A DNA stretch of 64,000 nucleotides from Jannaschia sp. S6380 (GCF_023015695.1 NZ_JALKAS010000001.1:992001-1056000); one strand, 5' to 3'; positions 17,294-26,887 are shown, numbered from the stretch's first letter. A program made the numbers and translations. Notes: generated from the letters alone by a model not told the origin.

Positions 17294-18369
17294 CGACACC
17301 GACCGATCCCCTGATCCGCCTGCGCGGCATCCAGAAGTACTATGGCGACTATCACGCGCTTCGCGGGATCGACCTGGACATCCAGCCGGGCGAGTTCTTC
17401 AGCCTGCTGGGCCCCTCGGGTTGCGGCAAGACCACGCTCCTGCGCGTGATCGCGGGGTTCGAGGACGTGTCCGAGGGGACGGTGGTCCTTTCGGGGCAGG
17501 ACATGACGGGAGTGTCGCCCAACAAGCGGCCGACGAACATGGTGTTCCAGTCCTACGCCATCTTTCCGCACCTGACGGTTGCCCAGAACGTGGCGTTCGG
17601 CCTGCGGAAGGCCCGGGCAAGCCGCGCGGAGAAGGCCGCGCGCGTGGAGGAAGCGTTGGCGATGGTCGGCCTTGCCGGCTATGGCGACCGCGCCGCGCAT
17701 GCATTGTCCGGCGGCCAGCGGCAGCGCGTGGCCCTGGCGCGCGCGCTGGTCCTGCGGCCCAAGGTCCTGCTGCTGGACGAGCCGCTGAGCGCGCTGGACA
17801 AGAAGATGCGCGAACAGATGCAGGTGGAGTTGATCCGCCTGCAACGGCAGGTCGGCATCACCTTCATCCTTGTCACCCACGATCAGGAGGAGGCGCTGGT
17901 CATGTCGGACCGCATCGCCGTCATGTTCGAGGGCGAGATCGCGCAACTGGCCGAGGCGGAGGCGCTCTACCGCCGTCCCGAAAGCCGCCGGGTGGCCGAA
18001 TTCATCGGCGTCATGAACTTTCTGCCGGCCTTCCTGGACGGGGACGACGTGGATGTCTCGGGTCTGGGCCGGATGCCGCTGGCGGAGATGCAATCGACGG
18101 CCGCGACCGATGGCAAGCCGGTCGCCGGCTTCCGCCCCGAGACGGCGACGCTGCTGTTTCCCGGCCAGGACGCCCCCGACCGGGTCGCCGAGGGAACCGT
18201 CGCCGAGGTGGTCTATTACGGCGACATGACCTATTACGACATGGTGCTGGACGGTTGTGACAAGCCGGTCCGGATTTCCATGCGCAACGTGTTCGGGCGC
18301 CCGGTCCTCGACCTGGGCACGCGGGCGCGGTTGGCCTGGTCGCCCGGTGCGGTCACCCTGTTCCGCTGA
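17290..18369 (+). CDS. ABC transporter ATP-binding protein, PotA-like
   Basis: The 359-residue ATPase has Walker A GPSGCGKTT, Q-loop region VFQSYAIFPHLTV, signature LSGGQRQR, Walker B VLLLDEP, H-loop VTHDQEEAL and a C-terminal TOBE domain (about 280-359). A TTG start at 17,290 overlaps the upstream stop (TTGA) and is preceded by GGAGG at good spacing. No ATG is available near the family start, so TTG is well supported. It energises the two Pot-like permeases; polyamine transport is the likeliest role but is inferred. Confidence 0.92.
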   Translation: MTTPTDPLIRLRGIQKYYGDYHALRGIDLDIQPGEFFSLLGPSGCGKTTLLRVIAGFEDVSEGTVVLSGQDMTGVSPNKRPTNMVFQSYAIFPHLTVAQNVAFGLRKARASRAEKAARVEEALAMVGLAGYGDRAAHALSGGQRQRVALARALVLRPKVLLLDEPLSALDKKMREQMQVELIRLQRQVGITFILVTHDQEEALVMSDRIAVMFEGEIAQLAEAEALYRRPESRRVAEFIGVMNFLPAFLDGDDVDVSGLGRMPLAEMQSTAATDGKPVAGFRPETATLLFPGQDAPDRVAEGTVAEVVYYGDMTYYDMVLDGCDKPVRISMRNVFGRPVLDLGTRARLAWSPGAVTLFR

Positions 18370-18393
18370 CACGACATCCTGGACGGAGAAGAG

Positions 18394-18855
18394 ATGCGAC
18401 GAACGATCCTGCTGGCCCTGCTGCTGTTCCTGCCGATCTCTGCGACCGCGCAATCGCTCTATGTCCGCGAGACGGAGACAGGGTATCTGAACCTGCGCGA
18501 CGGGCCCGGAACCCGCCACGACGTGTTGCGGCGCCTGTCCCCCGGCGACCGGGTCGAGGTCGAAGAGACGATGGGCCGCTGGGCGCGTGTCAGGGGCCCC
18601 TCCGGCAATCGCGGCTGGGTGTCGTCGGATTACCTGGAACGCGCACCGCGGGCCACGGGCGATCCGCTGTTCGTGGCGCTGCCGGGAGGTGGGCATCTGA
18701 ACCTGCGGGCGGGCGCGGGAACGGGGCATCCGATCCTGCGTCGGATCTACGCGGGCGACCGGCTCGTCCCGCTGGGACGGCAGGGCGACTGGATCCGGGT
18801 GCGCCATGCCACCGGCGCGATCGGCTGGGTGCACGGCGCCTACGTGAGCCGCTAA
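18394..18855 (+). CDS. Exported protein with two bacterial SH3 domains
   Basis: The 153-residue protein has a signal peptide (MRRTILLALLLFLPISATAQ) and two SH3b modules: residues about 22-83 (GYLNLRDGPGTRHDVLRRL ... GNRGWVSSDYL) and 95-152 (GHLNLRAGAGTGHPILRRI ... GAIGWVHGAYV). Such modules bind peptidoglycan or proteins in the periplasm. It lies 24 bases after the Pot-like ATPase gene and ends tail to tail with rnd, the two stop codons overlapping. Confidence 0.82.
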   Translation: MRRTILLALLLFLPISATAQSLYVRETETGYLNLRDGPGTRHDVLRRLSPGDRVEVEETMGRWARVRGPSGNRGWVSSDYLERAPRATGDPLFVALPGGGHLNLRAGAGTGHPILRRIYAGDRLVPLGRQGDWIRVRHATGAIGWVHGAYVSR

Positions 18856-19982
18856 AGCGGCACGATCCGCACGTTCTGTCCCTTGCAGGCAAGGGCGATG
18901 CGCCCTTCGCAAAGGCGCAGGGCATCGTCGCCGAACACCTCGCCCCGCCAGCCGCGGGCCCAATCGCCATCGCGCGCGCCCGCGGCGATGTCGTCCAGAT
19001 CGGACGTGGTCGCGACCAGCTTGGAGGCCACGCCGGCCTGCTCCGTCTTGGCCTTCAGCAGCACGCGCAAAAGGTCCGCCAGCGCACCGTTGATCTGGTC
19101 GCGGGATTTCTGGCGCGGAACCTCGGGCAGGTCGTCCTTCTCGACTGCCAGACCGCGCGAGACCGCCGCCAGAATACCATCGGCGATCGGACCCTTGCGC
19201 GCCTCGCGCAGCAACAGGCGGGCCTTTCCCAACTCGCCCGCGTCATTGGGTTTCAGCGCCGCGATCTCCAGCAGCGCGTCGTCCTTGTAGACGCGGTTGC
19301 GGGGCACGTCGTTCGACTGCGCGTATTCCTCGCGGAAGGCGGCCAATTCGCGCGCGATGGCCAGATAGCGGGCGTTCGGATTGCGCGTCTTGAGGCGCTT
19401 GTAGGCCTCGCGCGGCTCCACCCGATAGGTCGCGGGGTCGCGCAGGACGTCCATCTCCTCTTCGACCCAGGCGGTGCGACCGGTCTTCTCCAACTCGGCG
19501 GCGAGAAATTCGTAGATCACCCGAAGATGCGTCACGTCGGCCAGCGCATAGGTCTTCTGCGCGTCCGACAGCGGCCGGCGCGACCAGTCGGTGAAACGGC
19601 TCGACTTGTCGATCTGGGCCCGCGCGACCTTGCGGGCCAACGTCTCGTATCCGACCTGCTCGCCGAAGCCGCAGACCATCGCCGCGACCTGGGTGTCGAA
19701 CAGCGGCTGGGGGATCGTGTTGCCCTCGATCGCGAAGATCTCCAGATCCTGCCGGGCGGCGTGAAAGACCTTCACGACGCCCGGGTCGCGGAACAGCTCG
19801 TAGAGCGGCCCGAGGTCGATCCCTTGGGCCAGCGGGTCGACCAGGACGGCATCGTCCTCGCCATTGCCGGGATAGGCCAGTTGGACGAGGCACAGCTTGG
19901 AATAATAGGTCCGCTCGCGCAGGAATTCGGTGTCGACGGTGACATAGGGTGCCCGTGCGGCATCGGCGCAGAACGCGGCCAA
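18852..19982 (-). CDS. rnd: Ribonuclease D
   Basis: The protein has 376 residues from the TTG at 19,982. It carries the DEDD exonuclease motifs VDTEFLRERTYY, HAARQDLEI and YALADVTHLRVIYEFL, followed by an HRDC-type C-terminal region. It trims the 3' ends of tRNA precursors and other RNAs. The family-like N terminus extends upstream of this TTG: codons reading TLTTTEA precede LAAFC, but no ATG, GTG or TTG lies between them and the purN stop, which is in the same frame. A rare CTG, ATC or ATT start upstream is therefore possible. It is downstream of purM-purN on the same strand. Confidence 0.92.
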   Translation of the reverse strand: MAAFCADAARAPYVTVDTEFLRERTYYSKLCLVQLAYPGNGEDDAVLVDPLAQGIDLGPLYELFRDPGVVKVFHAARQDLEIFAIEGNTIPQPLFDTQVAAMVCGFGEQVGYETLARKVARAQIDKSSRFTDWSRRPLSDAQKTYALADVTHLRVIYEFLAAELEKTGRTAWVEEEMDVLRDPATYRVEPREAYKRLKTRNPNARYLAIARELAAFREEYAQSNDVPRNRVYKDDALLEIAALKPNDAGELGKARLLLREARKGPIADGILAAVSRGLAVEKDDLPEVPRQKSRDQINGALADLLRVLLKAKTEQAGVASKLVATTSDLDDIAAGARDGDWARGWRGEVFGDDALRLCEGRIALACKGQNVRIVPL

Positions 19983-20057
19983 TGCTTCGGTCGTGGTCAG
20001 GGTCGTGATCTTGGATGCAGGAATTGTCTTGGCCTTTCGGACGGAATCCGCCCCCCT

Positions 20058-20675
20058 CTAGGCGATTCCGGCAGGCGGGGGAAGATCGACCAGCCGTCGG
20101 TCGCCCGCCGCAAAGCGCCGCAGCACCGCGGGGTAGAGACGATGCTCCTGCGCAAGCACGCGCGCGGCGAGCGTCTCGGCGGTGTCGTCCGCCCGGACCG
20201 GGACGCGCGCGCGCCCGAGGACGGGGCCGTCATCCAGCTCGGGCGTGACCTCATGCACGGTGCACCCGGCCTCGGCATCGCCGGCCGCGATGGCGCGGGC
20301 GTGGGTGTCCAGCCCGCGATACTTCGGCAGAAGCGAGGGATGGATGTTCAGCATCCGGCCCTGCCAGCGGCGCACGAACGGGGGCGTCAAGATCCGCATG
20401 AAGCCCGCCAGCGCGACGATATCGGGCGCCACCCCGTCCAGTACCTCCTGCAACGCCGCCTCGAACGCGGTCCGGTCAGGATGGGCCCGGTGGTCGACCA
20501 CGGCGGTGGCCACGCCGCGTTCCACGGCCCGGGCCAACCCGCCCGCACCCGGGACGTTGGAGAGCACCAGGCAGGGCCGGGCCGGATGGTCGCCCGCCAT
20601 GCTTTCGACCAGCCGCACCATGTTCGACCCGCCGCCCGAGATCAGGACCGCGACGCGTTTGGGCCGCTCGCTCAC
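20058..20675 (-). CDS. purN: Phosphoribosylglycinamide formyltransferase
   Basis: The 205-residue enzyme transfers a formyl group from 10-formyl-THF to GAR, the third step of purine synthesis. Motifs: [10 protein letters not shown] for the phosphate loop, [35 protein letters not shown] with the catalytic His, and the [13 protein letters not shown]sp loop. It starts with GTG overlapping the purM stop (GTGA). Confidence 0.97.
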   Translation of the reverse strand: MSERPKRVAVLISGGGSNMVRLVESMAGDHPARPCLVLSNVPGAGGLARAVERGVATAVVDHRAHPDRTAFEAALQEVLDGVAPDIVALAGFMRILTPPFVRRWQGRMLNIHPSLLPKYRGLDTHARAIAAGDAEAGCTVHEVTPELDDGPVLGRARVPVRADDTAETLAARVLAQEHRLYPAVLRRFAAGDRRLVDLPPPAGIA

Positions 20676-21721
20676 CAGGCGGGGTCGCCTTCGTAGCGCA
20701 GGCCGGCCCCGGCTGCGACCGTGCCGATACGCGCGACGCGTTCGCCCTGCCCCGCCAAAAGCTCCTGCAGCGCATCGGCCCGGTCCGGCGCGCAGATCAC
20801 GACCATGCCGATGCCGCAGTTGAAGGTCTTCAGCATCTCATCCGGTGCGACCCCGCCCGCATGGGCCAGCCAGCCGAACACCGCAGGTGGCTGCCAGGCG
20901 CGCAGGTCGATCACGGCGCCCAGATCCTCCGGCAGCACGCGGGGCAGGTTCTCGGTCAGGCCGCCGCCGGTGATGTGGGCCAACGCATGCACACCGCCCG
21001 CGCGGATCGCCTCCAGGACCGGCAGCACGTAAAGGCGCGTGGGCGTCAGCAGGGCCCGGCCCAGAGCCATGTCGGCAAAGGGTGCGGGATCCGCCCAGTC
21101 GAGCCCCGCGCGCTCGGCCACGCGGCGCACGAGGCTGAAGCCGTTGGAATGGACGCCATCCGAGCCGAGGCCAAGCAACACGTCGCCTTCGGCCACGTCG
21201 CGGGGCAAGGCGCCGCCGCGTTCCATCGCACCGACCGCGAAGCCCGCCAGGTCGAAATCGCCCGCGTGATACATGCCCGGCATTTCGGCCGTCTCGCCAC
21301 CGATCAGGGCACAACCCGACGCGGCGCAGCCTGACGCGATGCCCTCGATCACCTGCGCGGCCTCGTCTGTGACCAGTTTGGCCGTGGCGAAATAGTCCAG
21401 GAAGAACAGCGGTTCCGCCCCCTGGCAGATGAGGTCGTTGACGCACATCGCGACCAGATCGACGCCCGCGGTCGAAAGCTGCCCCGTGTCGATCGCCAGC
21501 CGCAGCTTGGTCCCGACCCCGTCCGTCGCGGCCACGAGGATCGGATCGTCGTAGCCCGCGGCCTTCAGGTCGAACAGCGCGCCGAACCCGCCCAGACCCG
21601 CCATCGTGCCGGGCCGTTCGGTGCCACGGGCCGCCGGCTTGATCCGGTCGACCAGCGCGTTTCCGGCATCGATGTCCACGCCCGCATCGGCATAGGTCAG
21701 GCCGGGCTTCGTGTCGGTCAT
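20672..21721 (-). CDS. purM: Phosphoribosylformylglycinamidine cyclo-ligase (AIR synthetase)
   Basis: The 349-residue enzyme of purine synthesis closes the imidazole ring with ATP. Motifs: [44 protein letters not shown] and [16 protein letters not shown]. The ATG at 21,721 has a good ribosome site (AAGGGGA), and the similarity begins there. It is the first gene of purM-purN-rnd. Confidence 0.97.
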   Translation of the reverse strand: MTDTKPGLTYADAGVDIDAGNALVDRIKPAARGTERPGTMAGLGGFGALFDLKAAGYDDPILVAATDGVGTKLRLAIDTGQLSTAGVDLVAMCVNDLICQGAEPLFFLDYFATAKLVTDEAAQVIEGIASGCAASGCALIGGETAEMPGMYHAGDFDLAGFAVGAMERGGALPRDVAEGDVLLGLGSDGVHSNGFSLVRRVAERAGLDWADPAPFADMALGRALLTPTRLYVLPVLEAIRAGGVHALAHITGGGLTENLPRVLPEDLGAVIDLRAWQPPAVFGWLAHAGGVAPDEMLKTFNCGIGMVVICAPDRADALQELLAGQGERVARIGTVAAGAGLRYEGDPAW

Positions 21722-21771
21722 GGCGGTCCCCTTGCTGCTTGCGCGCGGGCTATCAGGGCGGCGATACGGCA

Positions 21772-22221
21772 TCAACGCCCCTTGAGTGCACCCCTCGCGC
21801 CCATGCCTATGAACCAGCGGTTCACGAGGCCTGCCACGATCGCCAGCACCAGCGAGAAGGCCAGGATGATCACCATTGCTTGCATCCCTGCGGGTTCGCC
21901 CACGGCAGCGCTGTAGGTGGCGAGGCCGAAGAACCCGATCCCAAGCTGGATCGCCCCGTAGAGCGCGCCGCCGACAAGGGCCAGACGCCAGGCCGCGCGC
22001 GCCTCTGGCGCGACACCGATCTTGTTTGCCCAGCGGTTGCCGGTGAGCAAGGCGGCGAGCATCGGCGGTATGATCGCCACCGCACCGGGCGGCAGGTCAA
22101 AGGCAAGCAAGCTGCCCATCGCCACGTCGAGCGCCATCAAACCAACCATCGCCAATATCAGGACCAGCAGATAGTGCCCGAGAAAGGGCGTACGGGCGGT
22201 CTTCGGGGTGATCGTGGTCAT
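21772..22221 (-). CDS. Four-helix membrane protein, ABZJ_00895-like
   Basis: The 149-residue protein has four hydrophobic segments (about 17-35, 45-62, 80-100 and 113-133) and a basic C terminus. The spacing, with a loop [21 protein letters not shown] between helices 2 and 3, resembles the ABZJ_00895 family of small membrane proteins of unknown role. It lies upstream of purM on the same strand but with no sign of shared function. Confidence 0.6.
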   Translation of the reverse strand: MTTITPKTARTPFLGHYLLVLILAMVGLMALDVAMGSLLAFDLPPGAVAIIPPMLAALLTGNRWANKIGVAPEARAAWRLALVGGALYGAIQLGIGFFGLATYSAAVGEPAGMQAMVIILAFSLVLAIVAGLVNRWFIGMGARGALKGR

Positions 22222-22277
22222 TCCGGTCTCCAGTCGGCTTGACCGCGGCGCGCGGTCTGGTATCGCCTAGACCACGG

Positions 22278-22354
22278 GGGCCTGTAGCTCAATTGGTTAG
22301 AGCAGGGCGCTCATAACGCCTTGGTTGCGGGTTCAAGTCCTGCCGGGCCTACCA
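22278..22354 (+). tRNA. tRNA with CAT anticodon, probably tRNA-Ile2 (lysidine-modified)
   Basis: A 77-nt cloverleaf: acceptor GGGCCTG pairs with CGGGCCT (two G-U pairs), the D-arm is GCTC/GAGC, the anticodon loop is CTCATAA, the T-arm is GCGGG TTCAAGT CCTGC, and CCA is encoded. The CAT anticodon is shared by Met and Ile2 tRNAs. The body resembles the alphaproteobacterial Ile2 type, whose C34 is changed to lysidine by TilS. Confidence 0.9.
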
Positions 22355-22373
22355 AGACCCCCTGCCCCTCGTC

Positions 22374-23648
22374 TCAGCGCGGCACGACGATCTCGGCCTT
22401 CAGCCCGCCCAGGTCCGAGCGCCCCAGACGCAGCGCCCCGCCATGCGCGCGGGCCACGTCGCGCACGATGCTCAGCCCCAGACCCACATTGCCCGCCGTG
22501 TTCGACCGCGCATCGTCCAGGCGCGAGAACGGACGCATCGCGGCCTCATACGCGTTCTCCGGGATTCCGGGGCCGTCATCTTCTACCGCCACGACGATCG
22601 CGCCCGCCCCGGATTGCAACGACACCCGGACGCGGTCGCCGTAGCGGCCGGCATTCTTGACGAGGTTCGCGACCGCGCGGCGCATCCCCTCGGGGTAAAT
22701 GTCCGCGTCCAGTTCGGGGCCCGTCAACTCGACCGGTCGGTTCGGCATCGCCATCTCGGCTGCATCGCGCAGCAGCGGTTTCAAGGCCACGCGCGCGCGT
22801 TCGTCGGTGGCGCTTTCACGTGCAAATTCTAGGAAGGTGTCGATGATCCGCTCCATCGCCTCGACGTCGCCGGCCAGTTCGGCCGATTGCGGCACGTCCA
22901 TCATCGAGAGTTCCAGCTTCATGCGCGTCAGCGGCGTCCTCAGGTCGTGGCTCACGCCCGAGAGGAGGAGGGTGCGCTGTTCGATATGACGCTCGATCCG
23001 GGCGCGCATGTCCAGAAAGGCCGTGCCCGCCGCGCGCACTTCGGTCGCGCCGGTCGGGCGATAGTCGGCGTGCTGCCCGCGCCCGAACGCCTCGGCCGCG
23101 CGGGCCAGGCGCCGGATCGGCCGGATCTGGCCGCGCATGAACAGAAACGACACCGCCGTCATCAGGATCGCCGTCGCCACCATCAGCACCAGCAACTGAT
23201 GCGGATTGGCCGCCGACACGTTGTGCCGGTCGAACCGCATCCCGGTCCCGTCCTCGAACCCCAGCGCCACGCGCTTGCGCACCGAAACCGTGTCCACCGC
23301 CACCAGGTCGGGGAAATCCTCGCGCAGCTGCTCGCGCATGGCGCGGGCCGACAGGTCCCAGAAACGGATGCGACTGGCGGCGGGCGGCGCGCCCAGGTCG
23401 ATATCGAGCGCATCAGCCAGATCAGGGTGTTCGCGCGCCAATGCGATCTCGCGCGCCATGTTCGACGTCATCTGGACCGTGACATCCTCGTAGTGTCGTT
23501 GCAGGAACATGACCGCGACGGCCAGCTGGATCGTGACGACCGGCACGATCAGGATCAGCGCCGCGCGCGCATAGAAACTGCGCGGCAGCCAGCGGGGCGA
23601 CGCACCGCGGGGCGGCCGATCGCGCAGGGCGGTGGGGGAGGCATCCAT
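22374..23648 (-). CDS. Sensor histidine kinase, EnvZ-like
   Basis: The protein has 424 residues. One N-terminal membrane helix, a periplasmic loop of about 110 residues and a second helix (VLMVATAILMTAVSFLFM) precede a HAMP domain (IRPIRRLARAAEAFGRG). The dimerisation/phospho-acceptor domain has SGVSHDLRTPLTRMKLEL (His about 249), and the ATPase domain has NLVKNAGRYG, DDGPGIP and GLGLSIV. The EnvZ-type H-box suggests an OmpR-family partner, but none is in the window. The ATG at 23,648 overlaps the divergent ATG of the MBL hydrolase within CATG, so no dedicated intergenic promoter exists. Confidence 0.88.
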   Translation of the reverse strand: MDASPTALRDRPPRGASPRWLPRSFYARAALILIVPVVTIQLAVAVMFLQRHYEDVTVQMTSNMAREIALAREHPDLADALDIDLGAPPAASRIRFWDLSARAMREQLREDFPDLVAVDTVSVRKRVALGFEDGTGMRFDRHNVSAANPHQLLVLMVATAILMTAVSFLFMRGQIRPIRRLARAAEAFGRGQHADYRPTGATEVRAAGTAFLDMRARIERHIEQRTLLLSGVSHDLRTPLTRMKLELSMMDVPQSAELAGDVEAMERIIDTFLEFARESATDERARVALKPLLRDAAEMAMPNRPVELTGPELDADIYPEGMRRAVANLVKNAGRYGDRVRVSLQSGAGAIVVAVEDDGPGIPENAYEAAMRPFSRLDDARSNTAGNVGLGLSIVRDVARAHGGALRLGRSDLGGLKAEIVVPR

Positions 23649-24531
23649 GGCACAAGGGTATCCCGGCCACGAAACGGGCGAAAGCGGGCTGATGCGCCTG
23701 CGCGCGCCCAATCCGTCGCCGATGACGGCCGATGGCACGAACAGCTACGTCCTGGGCCATGACGACGTCGCGATCATCGACCCCGGCCCGGCCATCGCGG
23801 ACCATCTAGACCGGATCGTCGCGGCCGTCGGGGGCCGCCCGGTCGTGGGCATCTTCGTGACCCATTCGCATCTGGATCACTCGCCCGGCGCGCGCCCGCT
23901 GACGGAGCGGCTGCGCGCCCCGGTCATGGGATTCGGCCCCTCCGCGGCCGGCCGGTCGGCGATCATGGCGCGGCTGTCCGGTCTGGCGGGGGGCGAAGGC
24001 GTCGACGCGGATTTCGACCCGGAGGTCCGCCTTCGGGACGGCGAGCAGGTGGACGGCGACGGATGGAGCCTGCGGGCCCATTGGACGCCAGGTCACATGG
24101 GCAATCATCTGAGCTTCGAATGGTGCGAGGCGCGGGTCGTCTTTACCGGCGATACGGTGATGGGATGGGCCAGCACGATGATTTCGCCACCCGATGGCGA
24201 TCTGGGGCAGTTCATGGCTTCGCTCGATCGGCTGGAAGCACTGGACGCCCGTCGTTTTCACTCCGGACACGGTGCCCCGATCGACACCCCTGCGGCACGA
24301 TGCCGGGCCCTGCGCGCACACCGTCAGGGGCGCGAGGCGGCGATCCTCGACGCGATGGATGGACCCGTCCGTATCCCCGACCTCGTCGCCCGGATCTACG
24401 CAGACACGCCCCCGACGCTGCACGCGGCCGCAGCACGCAACGTGCTGGCCCACCTGATCCATCTGGCCGAACGGAACCATGTCAAGGCGACGCCCGCCCC
24501 GCTGCCCGAGGCGATCTGGCGGCGAACCTGA
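23647..24531 (+). CDS. MBL-fold metallo-hydrolase
   Basis: The 294-residue protein has the metallo-beta-lactamase zinc motif THSHLDHSPG, a later GHMGNHLSF, the bridging Asp FTGDTVMGW and a final His in HSGHGAPID. A C-terminal winged-helix-like extension (about 230-290) is typical of the LACTB2/RNase-like hydrolase group. The substrate is unknown. I start it at the ATG at 23,647, preceded by GGGGAGG; a GTG 15 bases earlier is also in frame. Its start overlaps that of the divergent kinase. Confidence 0.88.
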   Translation: MAQGYPGHETGESGLMRLRAPNPSPMTADGTNSYVLGHDDVAIIDPGPAIADHLDRIVAAVGGRPVVGIFVTHSHLDHSPGARPLTERLRAPVMGFGPSAAGRSAIMARLSGLAGGEGVDADFDPEVRLRDGEQVDGDGWSLRAHWTPGHMGNHLSFEWCEARVVFTGDTVMGWASTMISPPDGDLGQFMASLDRLEALDARRFHSGHGAPIDTPAARCRALRAHRQGREAAILDAMDGPVRIPDLVARIYADTPPTLHAAAARNVLAHLIHLAERNHVKATPAPLPEAIWRRT

Positions 24532-24590
24532 AAAAACCGCCCCGCCCCCTTGCGCGCCCGGCCCGCCTTGGCTAGTTCCGCCCTCGGTAT

Positions 24591-24665
24591 TCCGGCGTAG
24601 CTCAGCGGTAGAGCAGTTGACTGTTAATCAATTGGTCGTAGGTTCGATCCCTACCGCCGGAGCCA
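24591..24665 (+). tRNA. tRNA-Asn (GTT)
   Basis: A 75-nt cloverleaf: acceptor TCCGGCG pairs with CGCCGGA, D-arm GCTC/GAGC, anticodon loop CTGTTAA, T-arm GTAGG TTCGATC CCTAC, and encoded GCCA end. Its 3' end serves as the integration site of the neighbouring genomic island, and the gene is left intact at the left junction. Confidence 0.97.
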
Positions 24666-24668
24666 ATT
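24645..24668 (+). repeat. attL: 24-bp core at the 3' end of tRNA-Asn
   Basis: The 24 bases starting CGATCCCTACCG and ending GAGCCAATT are repeated exactly at 45,812-45,835. The repeat covers the 3' part of the tRNA T-arm and acceptor. A tyrosine recombinase gene begins 150 bases away. This is the expected product of site-specific integration into a tRNA gene. Confidence 0.93.
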
Positions 24669-24817
24669 TCCCATCAAGCTACTGAAAACGCGTGATTTTC
24701 GGATTTAGCTCCGAACGCCTTTTGAGGTTTCTGCGCTCTGCTGACACACAGATGTCACAACGCGCGCACTTCGAGTGAACAGGTCAGGCCATCGGTGTCC
24801 CTCTTCCGGAGGGCATC
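24669..24817. other. Region between attL and the integrase gene
   Basis: This non-coding stretch of about 150 bases probably holds the left integrase-binding arm sites and the integrase promoter. Two inverted repeats are visible: GAAAA/TTTTC at 24,683-24,699, and TGACA/TGTCA with a 6-base spacer at 24,742-24,757. The second is placed like an operator. GGAGG just before the integrase ATG is the ribosome site. Confidence 0.5.
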
Positions 24818-26887
24818 ATGCGATCCCAAACCTACCTCTATCGTCAGGGCCGCCACTATCATTTTCGGCGGCGCGTTCCGGGGTTATCCACATCTATCCG
24901 TCCTGTGCGTATCGCCCTGGGGACGACAGATGAAAAAACGGCGCATACGTGGTCCCGAACGCTGATTACAGAGTTCGAAGCCATGCTGGACGCCTTTCTT
25001 TTCGTCATCGACCCGCTCCCCGAAGAGCTGATCGCGCATTACTTTGATGCGCGACTGAAGCAGGCTTTGGATACCTTGCGTCGGCAATCCCGGATGGAAC
25101 GGATGTCGGAGCGGAAAGCCACCCTGGCTATGGCCGTTCCAATCCAACGTGTCGTTTTGACCAGCCTACTGACCGACGGTCTTGGCGATGCCCTTCCACC
25201 GTCGCATCTTGATGCGACCTGGTCTTCCCACGAAGTGAAGGCCGCGGTCGACCTCTACGCAAGGGAGGTTGCCGTCCTTCGGGATTCCGGGTCGCGCAAG
25301 GCCATCCTAGGAGAGTTCGAGGCTCTCACGAGATTGAAACCGAGATCTTCCGAGCACGAATACCAGGTTATCGAAGCCCATCTACATGCACGACTTGCAG
25401 CCCTCGGCGCGGAACACGAAGGTCAGAGTATCCGGGCAAAGGTTTTCGAAGACCGCGCAAAAGAGCTAACTTCTTCACAGGGACTCTTTCACCCGGTGGA
25501 AACGCGGCATCCTGAACCGCATCCGATGGTTGTCACTCATCCACCGGTACAAAACGCATCGCCTCCGCCCCTCGACACCCTTGCGGTTCCCGGCACGGAA
25601 GATGAGGAAACCGCATCGGCGTTTCAGCCTAGCCCACCCTTAACCGAAGGCGTTGCAGAGATTGAGGGTCCCATCACCGTCGAAAAACTCCGGGTACAGC
25701 TGACCCAAGCCGAACACATCGCCAAGGAGGGTGCGCCCAGACCGGACGGGGCTGATATTTCCAGCGTTTTCTGGCGTATGGCTCTTGTAGACGGCTTTAC
25801 CAACCAGACTATCGACCAGCGAGTGACTGGTGTTCGATTGTTTTGCTTGGTTACTGGCCTTCAGCGCGTTGACCAAATTCGTCAGCACCACCTGTCCAGT
25901 TTCCGCGACGCTCTTGCCGAGTTCCCGTCTAACTTCTTGCGGTCCGAACATGATGCCAAGAAAACTTTCGAGGAGATCAGATACGAAGCCAGACATTCGT
26001 CGAAGCCAACCAAGGCACTGAGCGGAACGACACGCAAAAGGCACACCAAGACGATCGAACTGCTTTTGGAAAGAGCTGAGTCCGAAGGCCATCAGGTCGA
26101 TCAAAACCTGAGCATCAAGAAAATCAAGCCCAAGCTGAAAGGCGCGGGCAAAAAGCACAATCGTCGCCCCGCGTTCAGGTTCCCGGAGCTTCAGAAGGTT
26201 TTCGATCACACTCTGTGGCAAGGTGCTAAAAGCAAAGGCCGTCGGCATTTTCCTGGCGATGTCATCACGAAGGACTGTCGATACTGGATTCCCTTGGTCT
26301 TAGCATACACTGGCGCGCGGCGCGCCGAAATCGCCGGTCTCCTCGCCTCAGATATCCAAAAGCGAGACGGGCACGATTGCATTGTTATTCAGGCAAACGA
26401 ATACCGCGGCATCAAGGGTGAAGAGCCCGGCGAAACTGATCCCACGAAAAAGAAGACCAGGGTGGTTCCAGTGCATCCACACCTCATCGAACTTGGGTTT
26501 CTCGAGTTTTCGGAGAAGCAAAAGCGGGGGCGGAGTCCTCTTCTCTTTCCTGATGTCGTACCCAAGCCGCGAAAAGATTCGAAAAGAGCGCTCGCTCCTG
26601 ATCCAGCCATGATGGTCGAAAAATTTGGCGAGTCGATTGATGATATGTGGCGGAACAGCCTCGAGAAGACATTGGATGGAAATCCACGGGGCTTGGTCAT
26701 GCACTCGTTGCGCCATTACGTGAACAACGCGTTCCTTTTCGACAAGCACCTGAAGGCACCGGTGCGACTTGATTTGGTAGGCCACGTTGATGACGAAAAG
26801 GAAAATACGAACAGGGATGTCTACCGCGATGAGTCTCCGATGCAGCTGAAGGTGGAAGCCATTAATCTACTCCCGCGGATTTTCTAG
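24818..26887 (+). CDS. Tyrosine recombinase (site-specific integrase)
   Basis: The 689-residue protein has a long N-terminal part: a basic DNA-contacting start RQGRHYHFRRRVPG of the DUF6538 type, then helical and proline-rich linker sections to about residue 270. A core-binding domain and a C-terminal catalytic domain follow. The catalytic set is complete: Arg in TGARRAEIAGL (about 502), HSLRH (His 629, Arg 632), His in VGHVDD (656) and the nucleophile Tyr in DVYRDE (669). The gene starts at an ATG with GGAGG upstream. Location beside attL and an intact active site indicate that the island can probably still move. Confidence 0.93.
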   Translation: MRSQTYLYRQGRHYHFRRRVPGLSTSIRPVRIALGTTDEKTAHTWSRTLITEFEAMLDAFLFVIDPLPEELIAHYFDARLKQALDTLRRQSRMERMSERKATLAMAVPIQRVVLTSLLTDGLGDALPPSHLDATWSSHEVKAAVDLYAREVAVLRDSGSRKAILGEFEALTRLKPRSSEHEYQVIEAHLHARLAALGAEHEGQSIRAKVFEDRAKELTSSQGLFHPVETRHPEPHPMVVTHPPVQNASPPPLDTLAVPGTEDEETASAFQPSPPLTEGVAEIEGPITVEKLRVQLTQAEHIAKEGAPRPDGADISSVFWRMALVDGFTNQTIDQRVTGVRLFCLVTGLQRVDQIRQHHLSSFRDALAEFPSNFLRSEHDAKKTFEEIRYEARHSSKPTKALSGTTRKRHTKTIELLLERAESEGHQVDQNLSIKKIKPKLKGAGKKHNRRPAFRFPELQKVFDHTLWQGAKSKGRRHFPGDVITKDCRYWIPLVLAYTGARRAEIAGLLASDIQKRDGHDCIVIQANEYRGIKGEEPGETDPTKKKTRVVPVHPHLIELGFLEFSEKQKRGRSPLLFPDVVPKPRKDSKRALAPDPAMMVEKFGESIDDMWRNSLEKTLDGNPRGLVMHSLRHYVNNAFLFDKHLKAPVRLDLVGHVDDEKENTNRDVYRDESPMQLKVEAINLLPRIF

